Below the pieces are notes generated by a model. The model was not told the DNA's origin and ran no database searches. It worked only from the letters and a program-made list of their open reading frames with translations. From the NCBI GenBank assembly GCA_945862005.1, contig CAMAWQ010000007.1, positions 1 through 36,091 of the forward strand: a stretch of 36,091 nucleotides of DNA. The letters run 5' to 3'. The translations under genes were made by a program, and so were the position numbers. The DNA is from Hylemonella gracilis. GTDB taxonomy: Bacteria; Pseudomonadota; Gammaproteobacteria; Burkholderiales; Burkholderiaceae_C. This document shows, piece after piece, positions 11,165-20,463 of this stretch (the stretch's first letter is position 1; every line of letters starts with the position of its first letter).

Positions 11165-11953
11165 TTAGTAGGTTCCGGGGTACGCACCCCCGTCTGCCAA
11201 TACGTTTTGCCCATTGATGTAAGCGGCCTGTTGGCTGCACAAAAAGGCGCAAATGGCGCCAAATTCTTGCGGGTTGCCAAAGCGTTGCGTCGGAATTTGC
11301 TTGCGGCGCGCATCCATCACGGCCTCCAGCGGTTGACCGGTTTTTTTAACGGCATTGGCAAAGTTGCCACGCAAACGGTCGGTATCAAAAGCGCCTGGTA
11401 AGAGGTTGTTGATGGTCACCCCATGAGCGGCCAACTTAGGGTTGCGCGCCACACCTGCCACAAAACCGGTTAAACCGCTGCGCGCACCGTTGGACAAGCC
11501 CAAAATGTCTATGGGCGCCTTCACCGCGCTGGAGGTGATGTTGATGATGCGTCCAAACCCACGGGCCGCCATGCCGTCTACCGTGGCCTTGATGAGTTCA
11601 ATAGGGGTGATCATGTTGGCGTCCACAGCCTTGATCCAAGCCTCGCGGTCCCAGTCGCGGAAGTCTCCGGGGGGTGGGCCTCCTGCGTTGGTGACCACAA
11701 TGTCAAATTCTTGGCGCTGTGCAAACACGGCCTGCCGCCCATCGGGGGTGGTGATGTCAGCCGCCACGGCCAAAACCTCTCCTGCACCTTGCAGTGCCTT
11801 GAGTTCGGCTACAGCGGCGTTCAGGGCTTCAGCACCCCGGGCCACGATGAGCACATGCGCCCCTTCTTGGGCCAAGGCCTGAGCGCAGCCCAAACCCAAA
11901 CCTTTGCTGGCCCCACACACCAACGCCCATTTACCTCTAATTCCTAAGTCCAT
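11165..11953 (-). CDS. SDR family oxidoreductase (3-oxoacyl-ACP reductase-like)
   Basis: GASKGLGLGCAQALAQEGA, VTNAGGPPPGD, ITSSAVKAPIDILGLSNGARSGL, NGQNVLADGGAYPGTY. Confidence 0.9.
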   Translation of the reverse strand: MDLGIRGKWALVCGASKGLGLGCAQALAQEGAHVLIVARGAEALNAAVAELKALQGAGEVLAVAADITTPDGRQAVFAQRQEFDIVVTNAGGPPPGDFRDWDREAWIKAVDANMITPIELIKATVDGMAARGFGRIINITSSAVKAPIDILGLSNGARSGLTGFVAGVARNPKLAAHGVTINNLLPGAFDTDRLRGNFANAVKKTGQPLEAVMDARRKQIPTQRFGNPQEFGAICAFLCSQQAAYINGQNVLADGGAYPGTY

Positions 11954-11987
11954 ATTGCAAGTCCTACTTCAAATAAAAAAAAACGCC

Positions 11988-13607
11988 TTAATAACCTGCA
12001 GCCAGACCATCGCGTCGCGCGTCGCTAGCCGCCACATAGCCTTCTACCTTAGGGTCGCCCGCACGCCAAATAAACTGACCCGCACCAAAGTCTTGATAAG
12101 AATCGTTGATGACTTCCATTTTGTGGCCACGCTCGGCCAAACCTTGTACCGTGGCGATTGACATACCGGCTTCCACATTGATTTCTAACCCTGCGTTGTA
12201 ACGCCACCTTGGGGCGTCGCAAGCAGTTTGCGGATCTTGCTTGTAATCCAGCATGCGCACCAGCGTTTGCATGTGCCCCTGGGGTTGCATGTTGGCGCCC
12301 ATCACCCCAAAGCTCATCACAGGTTGGCCGTTTTGAGTCAAAAAGGCGGGGATGATGGTGTGGAAAGGCCGCTTGCCTGGCGCTACCAAGTTGGCCGGGT
12401 TGTGGGCATTGGCTAGCAAGTTGAACGCATGGCCTCGGTTTTGCAGACTCACGCCAAATTCCGGCTCCACACAACCTGAGCCAAAGCCCATGTAATTGCT
12501 CTGAATAAAGCTGACCATCATGCCGTTTTCATCGGCCGTGGTGAGGTAAATGGTGCCGCCCTTGACCGGGTTGCCCGCCCCAAAGTCCTGCGCCTTGTTC
12601 ATTTGAATCAGCTTGGCGCGCGAGGCCAAATAGGCGTCATCCAGCATCTGCTTGGCACTCACTTGCATGCTGCCGGGTTCGGCCACATAGCGGTAGACAT
12701 CGGCAAAGGCCAGCTTCATCGCTTCAATTTGCAGGTGCTGAGAGTCCACACCATCCACCGGCAAACCCGCCACATCCAGCTGGTTCAAGATGCCCAAGGC
12801 AATCAAGGCGGCAATGCCCTGACCATTGGGTGGAATTTCGTGCAGGGTGTAACCACGGTAGTTTTTGCCAATGGGCTCTACCCACTCAGGCTTGTAGGCG
12901 GCTAAATCGCTGGCCTTAAGGCAGCCGCCGTATTCATTCGAAAAACGCTCCAGAGCCTGGGCGATTTCGCCGCCATAAAAGGCCTGCCCTTTGGAAGCTG
13001 CAATGGCACGCAAACCCTTGGCTGCAGCCGCAAACTTAAACAACTCGCCCACACGGGGTGCCCTGCCCCAAGGCAAAAAGGCCTGCGCAAACCCCGGCAT
13101 GCTCTGCAGCTCGGCGGTGGCGGCTTCCCATTTTTGTTGCACCACCACGGGCATCAGGTAACCGCGCTCTGCAATTTCAATGGCCGGGGCCATCAAATCG
13201 GCAAAAGGCAACTTGCCAAAGCGCTCGCTCATGGCCACCCAACTGGCCACCGCACCAGGCACGGTCACAGCGTCCATGCCGCGCTTTGGCGGGTGCGCTT
13301 GCGCACCGTATTTAGATTCAAAGTACTGGGGTGTCCAGCCTTGGGGCGCACGCCCTGAGGCATTCAAGCCATGCAAGGCCTTGCCGTCCCACAAAATCGC
13401 AAACGCATCGCTGCCTAGGCCATTGCTAACGGGCTCACAAATGGTCATAGCTGCAGCCGCTGCAACCGCCGCATCCACCGCGTTACCCCCGCTTTGCAAA
13501 ATGCGCAAACCCGCCTGGGCCGCCAAGGGGTGAGAGGTAGACACCACGTTGCGCGCAAATACGGGCAAGCGGGTGCTGGCATAGGGATTGGAAAAATTGA
13601 ACTGCAT
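11988..13607 (-). CDS. Gamma-glutamyltransferase family protein (no evident signal peptide)
   Basis: ASTSHPLAAQAGLRILQSGGNAVDAAVAAAAAMTICEPVSNGLGSDAFAI...KGGTIYLTTADENGMMVSFIQSNYMGFGSG. Confidence 0.9.
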   Translation of the reverse strand: MQFNFSNPYASTRLPVFARNVVSTSHPLAAQAGLRILQSGGNAVDAAVAAAAAMTICEPVSNGLGSDAFAILWDGKALHGLNASGRAPQGWTPQYFESKYGAQAHPPKRGMDAVTVPGAVASWVAMSERFGKLPFADLMAPAIEIAERGYLMPVVVQQKWEAATAELQSMPGFAQAFLPWGRAPRVGELFKFAAAAKGLRAIAASKGQAFYGGEIAQALERFSNEYGGCLKASDLAAYKPEWVEPIGKNYRGYTLHEIPPNGQGIAALIALGILNQLDVAGLPVDGVDSQHLQIEAMKLAFADVYRYVAEPGSMQVSAKQMLDDAYLASRAKLIQMNKAQDFGAGNPVKGGTIYLTTADENGMMVSFIQSNYMGFGSGCVEPEFGVSLQNRGHAFNLLANAHNPANLVAPGKRPFHTIIPAFLTQNGQPVMSFGVMGANMQPQGHMQTLVRMLDYKQDPQTACDAPRWRYNAGLEINVEAGMSIATVQGLAERGHKMEVINDSYQDFGAGQFIWRAGDPKVEGYVAASDARRDGLAAGY

Positions 13608-13660
13608 AGCGACTCAGAACCTCAAAGCAAACAAACTCTAAAACAGACTATTTAACGTAC

Positions 13661-13684
13661 AAACGGCACCCTAAGGTGCCGTTT
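13661..13684 (-). terminator. Perfect 10-bp stem hairpin downstream of tctA (probable terminator)
   Basis: AAACGGCACC-CTAA-GGTGCCGTTT located 23 bp beyond the tctA stop. Confidence 0.55.
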
Positions 13685-13706
13685 GAGGGTTGCAGTGTAA
13701 AAGAAC

Positions 13707-15218
13707 TTACTCTTCTACAAAGGCCTCTTCACGTTTGGCCTTCACAGCAGGCATCAACACGATGATCAGCAACACCGCAGCAATTGCCAGCAATGTGGCC
13801 GACAAAGGCCGCGTGACCAACACGCTCCAGTCACCGCGAGACAACAGAAGCGCACGGCGTAGGTTTTCTTCCATCATCGGGCCCAAAATGAAGCCCAGCA
13901 ACAAAGGTGCAGGCTCCACACCCAGTTTGATAAAGATATAGCCGATGACACCAAATATCGCCACCATCCAAATATCGAAGGTGTTGTTATTGGTGGTGTA
14001 CACACCCAAGGCGCAGAACAGCACGATGGCGGGGAACAACCAACGGTAAGGCACGCTGAGCAGTTTGATCCAAATGCCAATCAATGGCAGGTTCAAAATG
14101 ATGAGCATCAGGTTACCGATCCACATGGAGGCAATCAGACCCCAGAACAGCTCGGGGTTGCTGGTCATCACCTGTGGGCCAGGCTGGATGTTGTGGATGG
14201 TCATGGCACCCACCATCAAAGCCATCACGGCGTTAGGTGGAATACCTAGCGTCAGCAAAGGAATGAAGGAGGTTTGCGAGCCTGCATTGTTAGCAGACTC
14301 AGGAGCCGCCACGCCGCGAATGTTGCCCTTGCCAAACGGAACTTCACCGGGCTTGAGCTTGGTTTTCTTTTCGACGGTGTAGGCCGCAAACGCCGCCAAC
14401 AAAGCGCCACCACCGGGCAAGATACCCAGCATAGAACCCAAAGCCGTGCCACGGAGAATAGCAGGCGTCATGAGCTTGATGTCTTCCCAGTTAGGGTAAA
14501 GGTTGCTTACCTTGTCAGTGAACACTTCGCGGTCTCCTTCCTTGACCGAAAGGTTGGCAATGATCTCGCCATAACCGAACACACCCATGGCAATGATGAT
14601 GAAGCCAATACCGTCGGTAAGTTCAGGAATGTCAAAGGAGAAGCGTGCCACACCAGAGTTCACGTCGGTACCCACTAGGCCGAGCAGCAAGCCCAGAATG
14701 ATCATGGCCACAGCCTTGAGCAAAGAACCCGAGGCCAACACCACCGCACCAATCAGACCCAACACCATGAGCGAAAAGTACTCAGCAGGGCCGAACTTGA
14801 AGGCGACTTCAGTTAGAGGAGCCGCAAAGGCCGCCAAAATCAAAGTGCCCACGCAACCGGCAAAGAAAGAACCGATACCGGCAGCGGCCAAGGCAGGGCC
14901 CGCACGGCCGCGTTTGGCCATTTGGTGTCCGTCAATAATGGTCACCACCGATGAAGATTCACCGGGCAAGTTCACCAAAATGGCGGTGGTAGAGCCACCG
15001 TACTGCGCACCGTAGTAAATACCGGCCAACATAATCAGCGCTGCAACTGGGGGCAGCGCATAAGTTGCAGGCAGCAACATAGCGATAGTGGCAATGGGGC
15101 CCACACCGGGCAACACGCCAATCAAAGTGCCCAAGAGGCAGCCGATAAAGGCATAAATCAGGTTGGTGGTGGTAAACGCAACACCGAAACCTAAGCTGAG
15201 GTTATTGATCAAATCCAT
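13707..15218 (-). CDS. tctA: Tripartite tricarboxylate transporter permease, TctA family
   Basis: ORF 503 aa, polytopic; GVLPGVGPIATIAMLLPATY, GAQYGGSTTAILVNLPGESSSVVTIIDGHQMAKRGRAGPALAAAGIGSF. Confidence 0.96.
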   Translation of the reverse strand: MDLINNLSLGFGVAFTTTNLIYAFIGCLLGTLIGVLPGVGPIATIAMLLPATYALPPVAALIMLAGIYYGAQYGGSTTAILVNLPGESSSVVTIIDGHQMAKRGRAGPALAAAGIGSFFAGCVGTLILAAFAAPLTEVAFKFGPAEYFSLMVLGLIGAVVLASGSLLKAVAMIILGLLLGLVGTDVNSGVARFSFDIPELTDGIGFIIIAMGVFGYGEIIANLSVKEGDREVFTDKVSNLYPNWEDIKLMTPAILRGTALGSMLGILPGGGALLAAFAAYTVEKKTKLKPGEVPFGKGNIRGVAAPESANNAGSQTSFIPLLTLGIPPNAVMALMVGAMTIHNIQPGPQVMTSNPELFWGLIASMWIGNLMLIILNLPLIGIWIKLLSVPYRWLFPAIVLFCALGVYTTNNNTFDIWMVAIFGVIGYIFIKLGVEPAPLLLGFILGPMMEENLRRALLLSRGDWSVLVTRPLSATLLAIAAVLLIIVLMPAVKAKREEAFVEE

Positions 15219-15229
15219 TTAGGGTCTCC

Positions 15230-15718
15230 TCAACCAGTAATGAAAGCAGGCCAAACGGGCAACTGCAACTTCAGCAGCTTCACAAAGGCCAAGTAACTGC
15301 CAATCGACAAAACCACGCTGAGGATCAACACCTCTTTGAGCTTGAAGACTTCACCGGCCAAGCTGGCCACAATCACCAAGCCAAAAATTCCAACGATCAA
15401 GCCCATATGTGGAATACCCAACTTGGGCAAACCACCGAGCAAGATACCAAACAACACGTTGGCCGAGATCACGAAGAACAAGGGCTTCCAAGCCCATTTG
15501 CCGATCTTATCGCCACCTTGCGCTTTTGAGGTAAAGCCCGTCACAGTGATGAGCACGCCCAAAATGGTTAAGACGGTCCCAAGCAAGGTTGGGAAGTAAC
15601 CTGGGCCCATACGGGCGCCGGTACCCAAGTTATAACTGGAAGCGCCATAGACAAAAGCCAAGCCCAACGCAGTAAACATGAGTCCGGAGAAAAAGTCTTT
15701 CTGACTCTTGATATTCAC
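15230..15718 (-). CDS. tctB: Tripartite tricarboxylate transporter TctB family protein
   Basis: GTG start (VNIKSQKDFFSGLMFTALGLAFVYGASSYNLGTGARMGPGYFPTLLG) preceded by AGGAGA; hydrophobic C-terminal half. Confidence 0.9.
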   Translation of the reverse strand: MNIKSQKDFFSGLMFTALGLAFVYGASSYNLGTGARMGPGYFPTLLGTVLTILGVLITVTGFTSKAQGGDKIGKWAWKPLFFVISANVLFGILLGGLPKLGIPHMGLIVGIFGLVIVASLAGEVFKLKEVLILSVVLSIGSYLAFVKLLKLQLPVWPAFITG

Positions 15719-15805
15719 AAAAGATCTCCTACAAATTTCTAGAAGGTCGCATTCTGCCTTGTATTCATGCGGCTTCTGGATGTGGATACCACCTATTTGC
15801 GCCAT

Positions 15806-15823
15806 CCTAGGGATATCCCTAGG
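15806..15823. promoter_or_regulatory. 18-bp perfect palindrome, candidate operator upstream of tctBA
   Basis: CCTAGGGATATCCCTAGG is identical to its reverse complement. It lies between the speE-like stop and the tctB start on the minus strand. Confidence 0.35.
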
Positions 15824-15830
15824 CACATCC

Positions 15831-16652
15831 TCAAGATATCAAGTCAACGGGTTTGAAGCCTTTGATCCATTTCAGTGCAGGCAAACCCCAACGGGCTTGT
15901 ATGAGCTCGGCACGTTGCACCAAAAGCTTGCGGTCGGGTCGCTTTGGAGTGCGTTGGGCCAGCACCACGGTGTTGCCCTCGCGCGTGGCCTTAAATGTCC
16001 ACAAGGCATCTGTCCCAAAAGCCTTGGCCATTTTTTGAAGGCTGCGCTGGTAGCTGGACGAACGCCCAAATAAATTGACTGTCATGCAACCATGCTCCGT
16101 TAAGGTGGCGCAGCAATCGGCATAAAAAACCTCACTATCGAGCACAGGGGCAGCGGCTTGAGCGTCGTACAAGTCCACCTGCAAGGCATCCACACTGGCC
16201 TGCCAATGCGCTTGCCGAATTTCTTCAGCCGCATTGCCCAACACCACTTGCATGCGTTTTGTGTTGGCTGGCAGCTTGAACCAGCCGCGGCAGGCGGCAA
16301 TGACCTGTGGGTTGAGCTCAATAGCGGTGGTCTGCATGCGCAGCACCTTGTGGCAAAACTTGGTCAAAGACCCTGCGCCCAAGCCCAGTTGCAGGGCTTG
16401 GAGACTGGGCACCGTGTCGGGCTCTACCAGCAGCATCCAAGCAAACATGCGTTGAATGTATTCATGCACCAAGGCGGTGGGGTCATCTATTCGCATAGAA
16501 CCCTGAATCCACTCGGTTTCCAAGTGCATGTGCCGCACATCGCCCCAATCCGAAAAATGCACCTCGGGCAAAACCGCAGCTGCTACTTGAGCAGCTTTTG
16601 AGACACCAGGGGATTTGGGAGCGCTTTTGCTCACAGGTAGGGCTGTACCCAC
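15831..16652 (-). CDS. Spermidine synthase-like methyltransferase-fold protein
   Basis: ALQLGLGAGSLTKFCHKVL, TAIELNPQVIAACRGWF, VDALQVDLYDAQA; spermidine synthase-like fold motifs. Confidence 0.8.
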   Translation of the reverse strand: MGTALPVSKSAPKSPGVSKAAQVAAAVLPEVHFSDWGDVRHMHLETEWIQGSMRIDDPTALVHEYIQRMFAWMLLVEPDTVPSLQALQLGLGAGSLTKFCHKVLRMQTTAIELNPQVIAACRGWFKLPANTKRMQVVLGNAAEEIRQAHWQASVDALQVDLYDAQAAAPVLDSEVFYADCCATLTEHGCMTVNLFGRSSSYQRSLQKMAKAFGTDALWTFKATREGNTVVLAQRTPKRPDRKLLVQRAELIQARWGLPALKWIKGFKPVDLIS

Positions 16653-17551
16653 TGCTCACTGCGCTCCCATAGAGCGCGGGCCAGGCTTGCGTCTTGCCCC
16701 AAGGGGGTGGGCAGCACGTGCTTGCACAGGTCGTAATAAAGACCCGTTTCGTTTGCGCATTGCGCTGAAGTGGCGCAGAACAGCGAGGTGCGAGCACCTT
16801 CTTCTGGAGTGATCATGCCGCGCAACTTAAGCAAATGCCTAAAGGGCAAGGGAACGGCTCGCCACACCTCTGTGGACACCACGCCAGGGTGCAAGGCATA
16901 GCTGGTCACGCCTGTATCCTGCAGGCGTCTGCCCAGCTCTGCGCTGAACCAAATATTGGCCAGCTTCGAGACGCCGTATTCCTGAATGCCGGTAAACGTT
17001 CGGGTGGGTTGCTGCAAGGCCTCCCAACTCCAAGCCTGGGCTTTGCGGTGGGCCCGACTGGCCACCGTGACCACGCGCGCCGAACCATAAGCAGAGGCCG
17101 TGGCCTTGAGCTTAGGCAGCAGCAACTGCGTGAGCAAAAAATGGCCCACGTGGTTGACGCCAAATACCTTTTCAAATCCGCTTGCAGACAAGCCGCGCGC
17201 ACCCGCCAAGCCTGCGTTGTTGATCAAGATGTGAAGAGGAAACCCAAGGCTCAAAAAAGCTTGGGCACAAGCTTTTACAGAATGCAGGTCGCCAAGGTCA
17301 AGTGGCAACCATTCCACCTGCCCAATAGGGGGCACGGTGGCAGCGGAATTAGAAATAGGCATCAGGGTGGGCCAGGCCCGGATTTCGTCCAGAACCACTT
17401 GGGTTCTTTCCTGCGACAAACCTGCCAAAAACACCCTCGCACCATGGCGAGCCAGTTCTCGAGCCGTCACGCGGCCTATGCCTGTGTTGGCGCCAGTGAT
17501 CAAGGCAACTTTTCCGGTCAAGTCTGGCAGGTTCAGCGGGGGGATGTTCAT
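16631..17551 (-). CDS. SDR family oxidoreductase (retinol dehydrogenase/WW-domain oxidoreductase-like)
   Basis: GKVALITGANTGIGRVTARELARHGARV, ILINNAGLAG, NHVGHFLLTQLLLP, YGVSKLANIWFSAEL. Confidence 0.9.
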   Translation of the reverse strand: MNIPPLNLPDLTGKVALITGANTGIGRVTARELARHGARVFLAGLSQERTQVVLDEIRAWPTLMPISNSAATVPPIGQVEWLPLDLGDLHSVKACAQAFLSLGFPLHILINNAGLAGARGLSASGFEKVFGVNHVGHFLLTQLLLPKLKATASAYGSARVVTVASRAHRKAQAWSWEALQQPTRTFTGIQEYGVSKLANIWFSAELGRRLQDTGVTSYALHPGVVSTEVWRAVPLPFRHLLKLRGMITPEEGARTSLFCATSAQCANETGLYYDLCKHVLPTPLGQDASLARALWERSEQWVQPYL

Positions 17552-18450
17552 GGCGTGATTATCTTTGGGTGAATTGGCTTGGGGGCGCTTGGGGGCAAAA
17601 GCGCGCGCAGCTTGGGTAAAGCGCTGCAGGCGTTGGCTAGGGTTGCAGCTTGCAAGACGTCTAAGCTGATGCCCCGTAAATCTGCTACCACCTTTGCAAT
17701 TCGCGGCAATTCTGCAGGCTCGTTGCGTCCCTGCGGCTGGCCCAGCGCCCGGTCTGCGGCGGTGGTGTAGAGCCAGTGCGGCGGAATGTCGGGGGCGTCG
17801 GTCTCCAACACCAAGGCGCTTATGGGCAGCTCTGTGGCCAAACGTCTCAGTTGCTGGGCTCGCTCATACGTCACTGCGCCGCCGAAACCCAATTTAAAAC
17901 CCAATTCTAAAAAGCTATCGGCTTGCTGTGCACTGCCATTAAAAGCATGGGCAATGCCCCCCATGGGCTGGTGCGTCCGCAACCCCTTAAGCAACTGGTC
18001 TGCAGACTTGCGCACATGCAAAATCACCGGCAACTGGTGATGTGCTGCCAGCTGCAACTGCGCCTTATAAAAATACAGTTGCTTGTCCCGCATGGCGGGC
18101 GTGCACAACTGAGGCACAAAAAAATCTAAACCTATTTCGCCCACGGCCACCAAATGTGGGTCCTGAACATGGTCCCTAAGCGCTTGGTCCAACACATTCA
18201 AGTCGGATTCCGGCGCCTGCGGTACATACAAAGGGTGAATGCCCAAGGCATAACTGTCTTTATGGTGTTGTCCGTTGAACGCCACACCTTGGTGTGCCAA
18301 CCGGCGCACGGCGTCAAAGTTGGCCACCTCTACCGCAGGCAATACGCAATGCACTAAGCCAAGGGACGCGGCGCGCTGGCGCACCGGCAAGTGCTGCCCT
18401 AAAAATTCTGGGGCGTCTAGATGGCAGTGGGTGTCGATCCAGCCCTTCAT
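17548..18450 (-). CDS. TatD family metal-dependent hydrolase
   Basis: WIDTHCHLDAPEF, AVGEIGLDFF, PVILHVRKSADQLL, GIAHAFNGS, LVLETDAPDIPP. Confidence 0.93.
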   Translation of the reverse strand: MKGWIDTHCHLDAPEFLGQHLPVRQRAASLGLVHCVLPAVEVANFDAVRRLAHQGVAFNGQHHKDSYALGIHPLYVPQAPESDLNVLDQALRDHVQDPHLVAVGEIGLDFFVPQLCTPAMRDKQLYFYKAQLQLAAHHQLPVILHVRKSADQLLKGLRTHQPMGGIAHAFNGSAQQADSFLELGFKLGFGGAVTYERAQQLRRLATELPISALVLETDAPDIPPHWLYTTAADRALGQPQGRNEPAELPRIAKVVADLRGISLDVLQAATLANACSALPKLRALLPPSAPKPIHPKIITP

Positions 18451-18460
18451 GGCAGGGCTT

Positions 18461-19141
18461 TTAAAGCTTTGAGAGTCGGCCTTGCACCAGCTGACACTGA
18501 TGCCCGCAACGCTGCGCCAGGGCGGGGTCGTGGGTCACCACCACAAACGCCGTACCCTGTTGTTGGGCCAGATTCAGCATCAGGTCCAACACCCCTTGTG
18601 CGGTGGAGCGGTCTAGATTGCCCGTGGGTTCATCGGCCAACACGCAGGCGGGCTGGGTCACCAAAGCCCGGGCAATGGCCACGCGCTGCCGCTCACCTCC
18701 TGACAGTTCTGAAGGTCGGTGGTGCAAGCGGCCCGACAAACCCACCGCCGCCAACAAGTGTTCTGCCGCAGCAGCAGCTTGGGCTTTGGGCTGCCGTCTT
18801 ATCCACAAAGGCATGGCCACATTTTCTAGCGCTGAAAATTCTGGGAGCAGGTGGTGAAACTGAGACACAAAACCTAGGTGCTGGTTGCGCAAGCGTCCAA
18901 GCTGCGCTGCACTGAGTCGGCTGATGTTTTCCCCCAGCCAATGCACCGTGCCTTGCGTGGGTGCATCTAAGCCCCCCAGCACATGCAACAGCGTACTTTT
19001 GCCCGAACCCGAGGCCCCCACTATGGCCCAGGTTTCTCCGCTTTTCACTTGCAAGTCCACCCCTTGCAGGACCTGTACATCCAACGGGCCTTCATGAAAG
19101 CGCTTGCTTATGCCCTGCGCATCCAGCACCAGACTATTCAT
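18461..19141 (-). CDS. lolD: Lipoprotein-releasing system ATP-binding protein
   Basis: Walker [34 protein letters not shown], Walker [12 protein letters not shown]; adjacent to lolC. Confidence 0.94.
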   Translation of the reverse strand: MNSLVLDAQGISKRFHEGPLDVQVLQGVDLQVKSGETWAIVGASGSGKSTLLHVLGGLDAPTQGTVHWLGENISRLSAAQLGRLRNQHLGFVSQFHHLLPEFSALENVAMPLWIRRQPKAQAAAAAEHLLAAVGLSGRLHHRPSELSGGERQRVAIARALVTQPACVLADEPTGNLDRSTAQGVLDLMLNLAQQQGTAFVVVTHDPALAQRCGHQCQLVQGRLSKL

Positions 19142-20378
19142 ATCGCAGAGCCTCAGCTGGATTCACGCGGCTGGCCTGCCAGCTGGGGTACAAAGTGGAT
19201 ACCCAAGACAGCGCCAATGAAATCAAAGCGATGGGCACGATGTCTGCGCTTTGCGGGTCGCTGGGCATGCGGCTGATTAGGTAAATGTCTTGAGGTAAAA
19301 AACTCGCGCCCAACAAATGCTCCAGGGCGGGTACCAGCACATCAATGTTCAAGGCTACTGCCAAACCCAAACCCAAACCGACCAAAGTGCCCATGACGCC
19401 CACCGCGGCGCCCTGCACCACAAAAATGATCAATATGCTGCGCGGGGTAGCGCCCAGTGTTCGCAAAATGGCAATGTCTGCACGTTTGTCGGTGACCGAC
19501 ATCACCAAGGTGGACACCAAGTTAAATGCCGCCACCGCCACGATCAGGGTAAGGATGATGAACATCATGCGTTTTTCAAGCTGCACAGCGGCAAACCAAT
19601 TGCGGTTTTGGCGGGTCCAGTCGCGCACATAAAACCGGTTTTCTAAGGCCAGGCTCAACTGCTCGGCCACGCGCGGGGCTTGGTGCAGATCGCGCAGCTT
19701 CAAGCGCAGACCTGTGGGGCCTTCCAGCTTGAAAATGCGGGCGGCGTCGTCCAGATGCACCAAAGCCAGAGAGGCGTCAAATTCAAAATGCCCCGAATCG
19801 AAAGTACCCACCAACGTCATTTGTTTAAGACGTGGCACCACGCCAGCAGGGGTCACTTGGCCTGATGGGGCCACCAAGGTCACTTTATCGCCAGTGCGCA
19901 AGCCTAAAGAGCGCGCCAACTCGCTACCCAAGACCACACCAAATTCACCGGGCACCAGTTGAGACAGTGCCGGAATGTGCAAATCGGTCACCGTGGGCTC
20001 AAGGGCAGGGTCTATGCCTCTGACCACAGCGCCTTTCATGTCTTCGCCGCGCGCCACCAAGGCTTGTGCGCCAATAAAGGGCGCCGCCCCCACCACCTGC
20101 GGATGGGCGCGCACCACGCTTAGGGTTTGGGCCAAGTTGGTCAAGGCGTCGCCATAGGGCGCCAACACTTCAACGTGCGACACGACGCCCAGCATGCGGT
20201 CGCGCACTTCTTTTTGAAAGCCGTTCATCACGCTCAGCACAATGATGAGGGCGGCCACCCCAAGGGCAATGCCCAGCATGGACACCGCTGAAATAAACGA
20301 AATAAACCCATTGCGGCGCGTCGCCTTACCCGCACGGGTATAGCGCCAACCCAAAATGAGTTCGTAAGGAAATAGCAT
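19134..20378 (-). CDS. lolC: Lipoprotein-releasing ABC transporter permease (LolC/E family)
   Basis: Start [64 protein letters not shown]; overlaps lolD. Confidence 0.93.
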   Translation of the reverse strand: MLFPYELILGWRYTRAGKATRRNGFISFISAVSMLGIALGVAALIIVLSVMNGFQKEVRDRMLGVVSHVEVLAPYGDALTNLAQTLSVVRAHPQVVGAAPFIGAQALVARGEDMKGAVVRGIDPALEPTVTDLHIPALSQLVPGEFGVVLGSELARSLGLRTGDKVTLVAPSGQVTPAGVVPRLKQMTLVGTFDSGHFEFDASLALVHLDDAARIFKLEGPTGLRLKLRDLHQAPRVAEQLSLALENRFYVRDWTRQNRNWFAAVQLEKRMMFIILTLIVAVAAFNLVSTLVMSVTDKRADIAILRTLGATPRSILIIFVVQGAAVGVMGTLVGLGLGLAVALNIDVLVPALEHLLGASFLPQDIYLISRMPSDPQSADIVPIALISLALSWVSTLYPSWQASRVNPAEALRYE

Positions 20379-20463
20379 GTGGGCGAAGCTTTTTGGGGGT
20401 GTGGTGACTTGAGTTGCGATTATTCGCCATTTGCTGACCCAGCGGCGGGAGACAATACAAGCT

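Noticed and set aside
14065-15015. Several plus-strand ORFs inside tctA
   Set aside because: Antisense shadows of a strongly recognisable TctA coding frame; no start-site or domain support.
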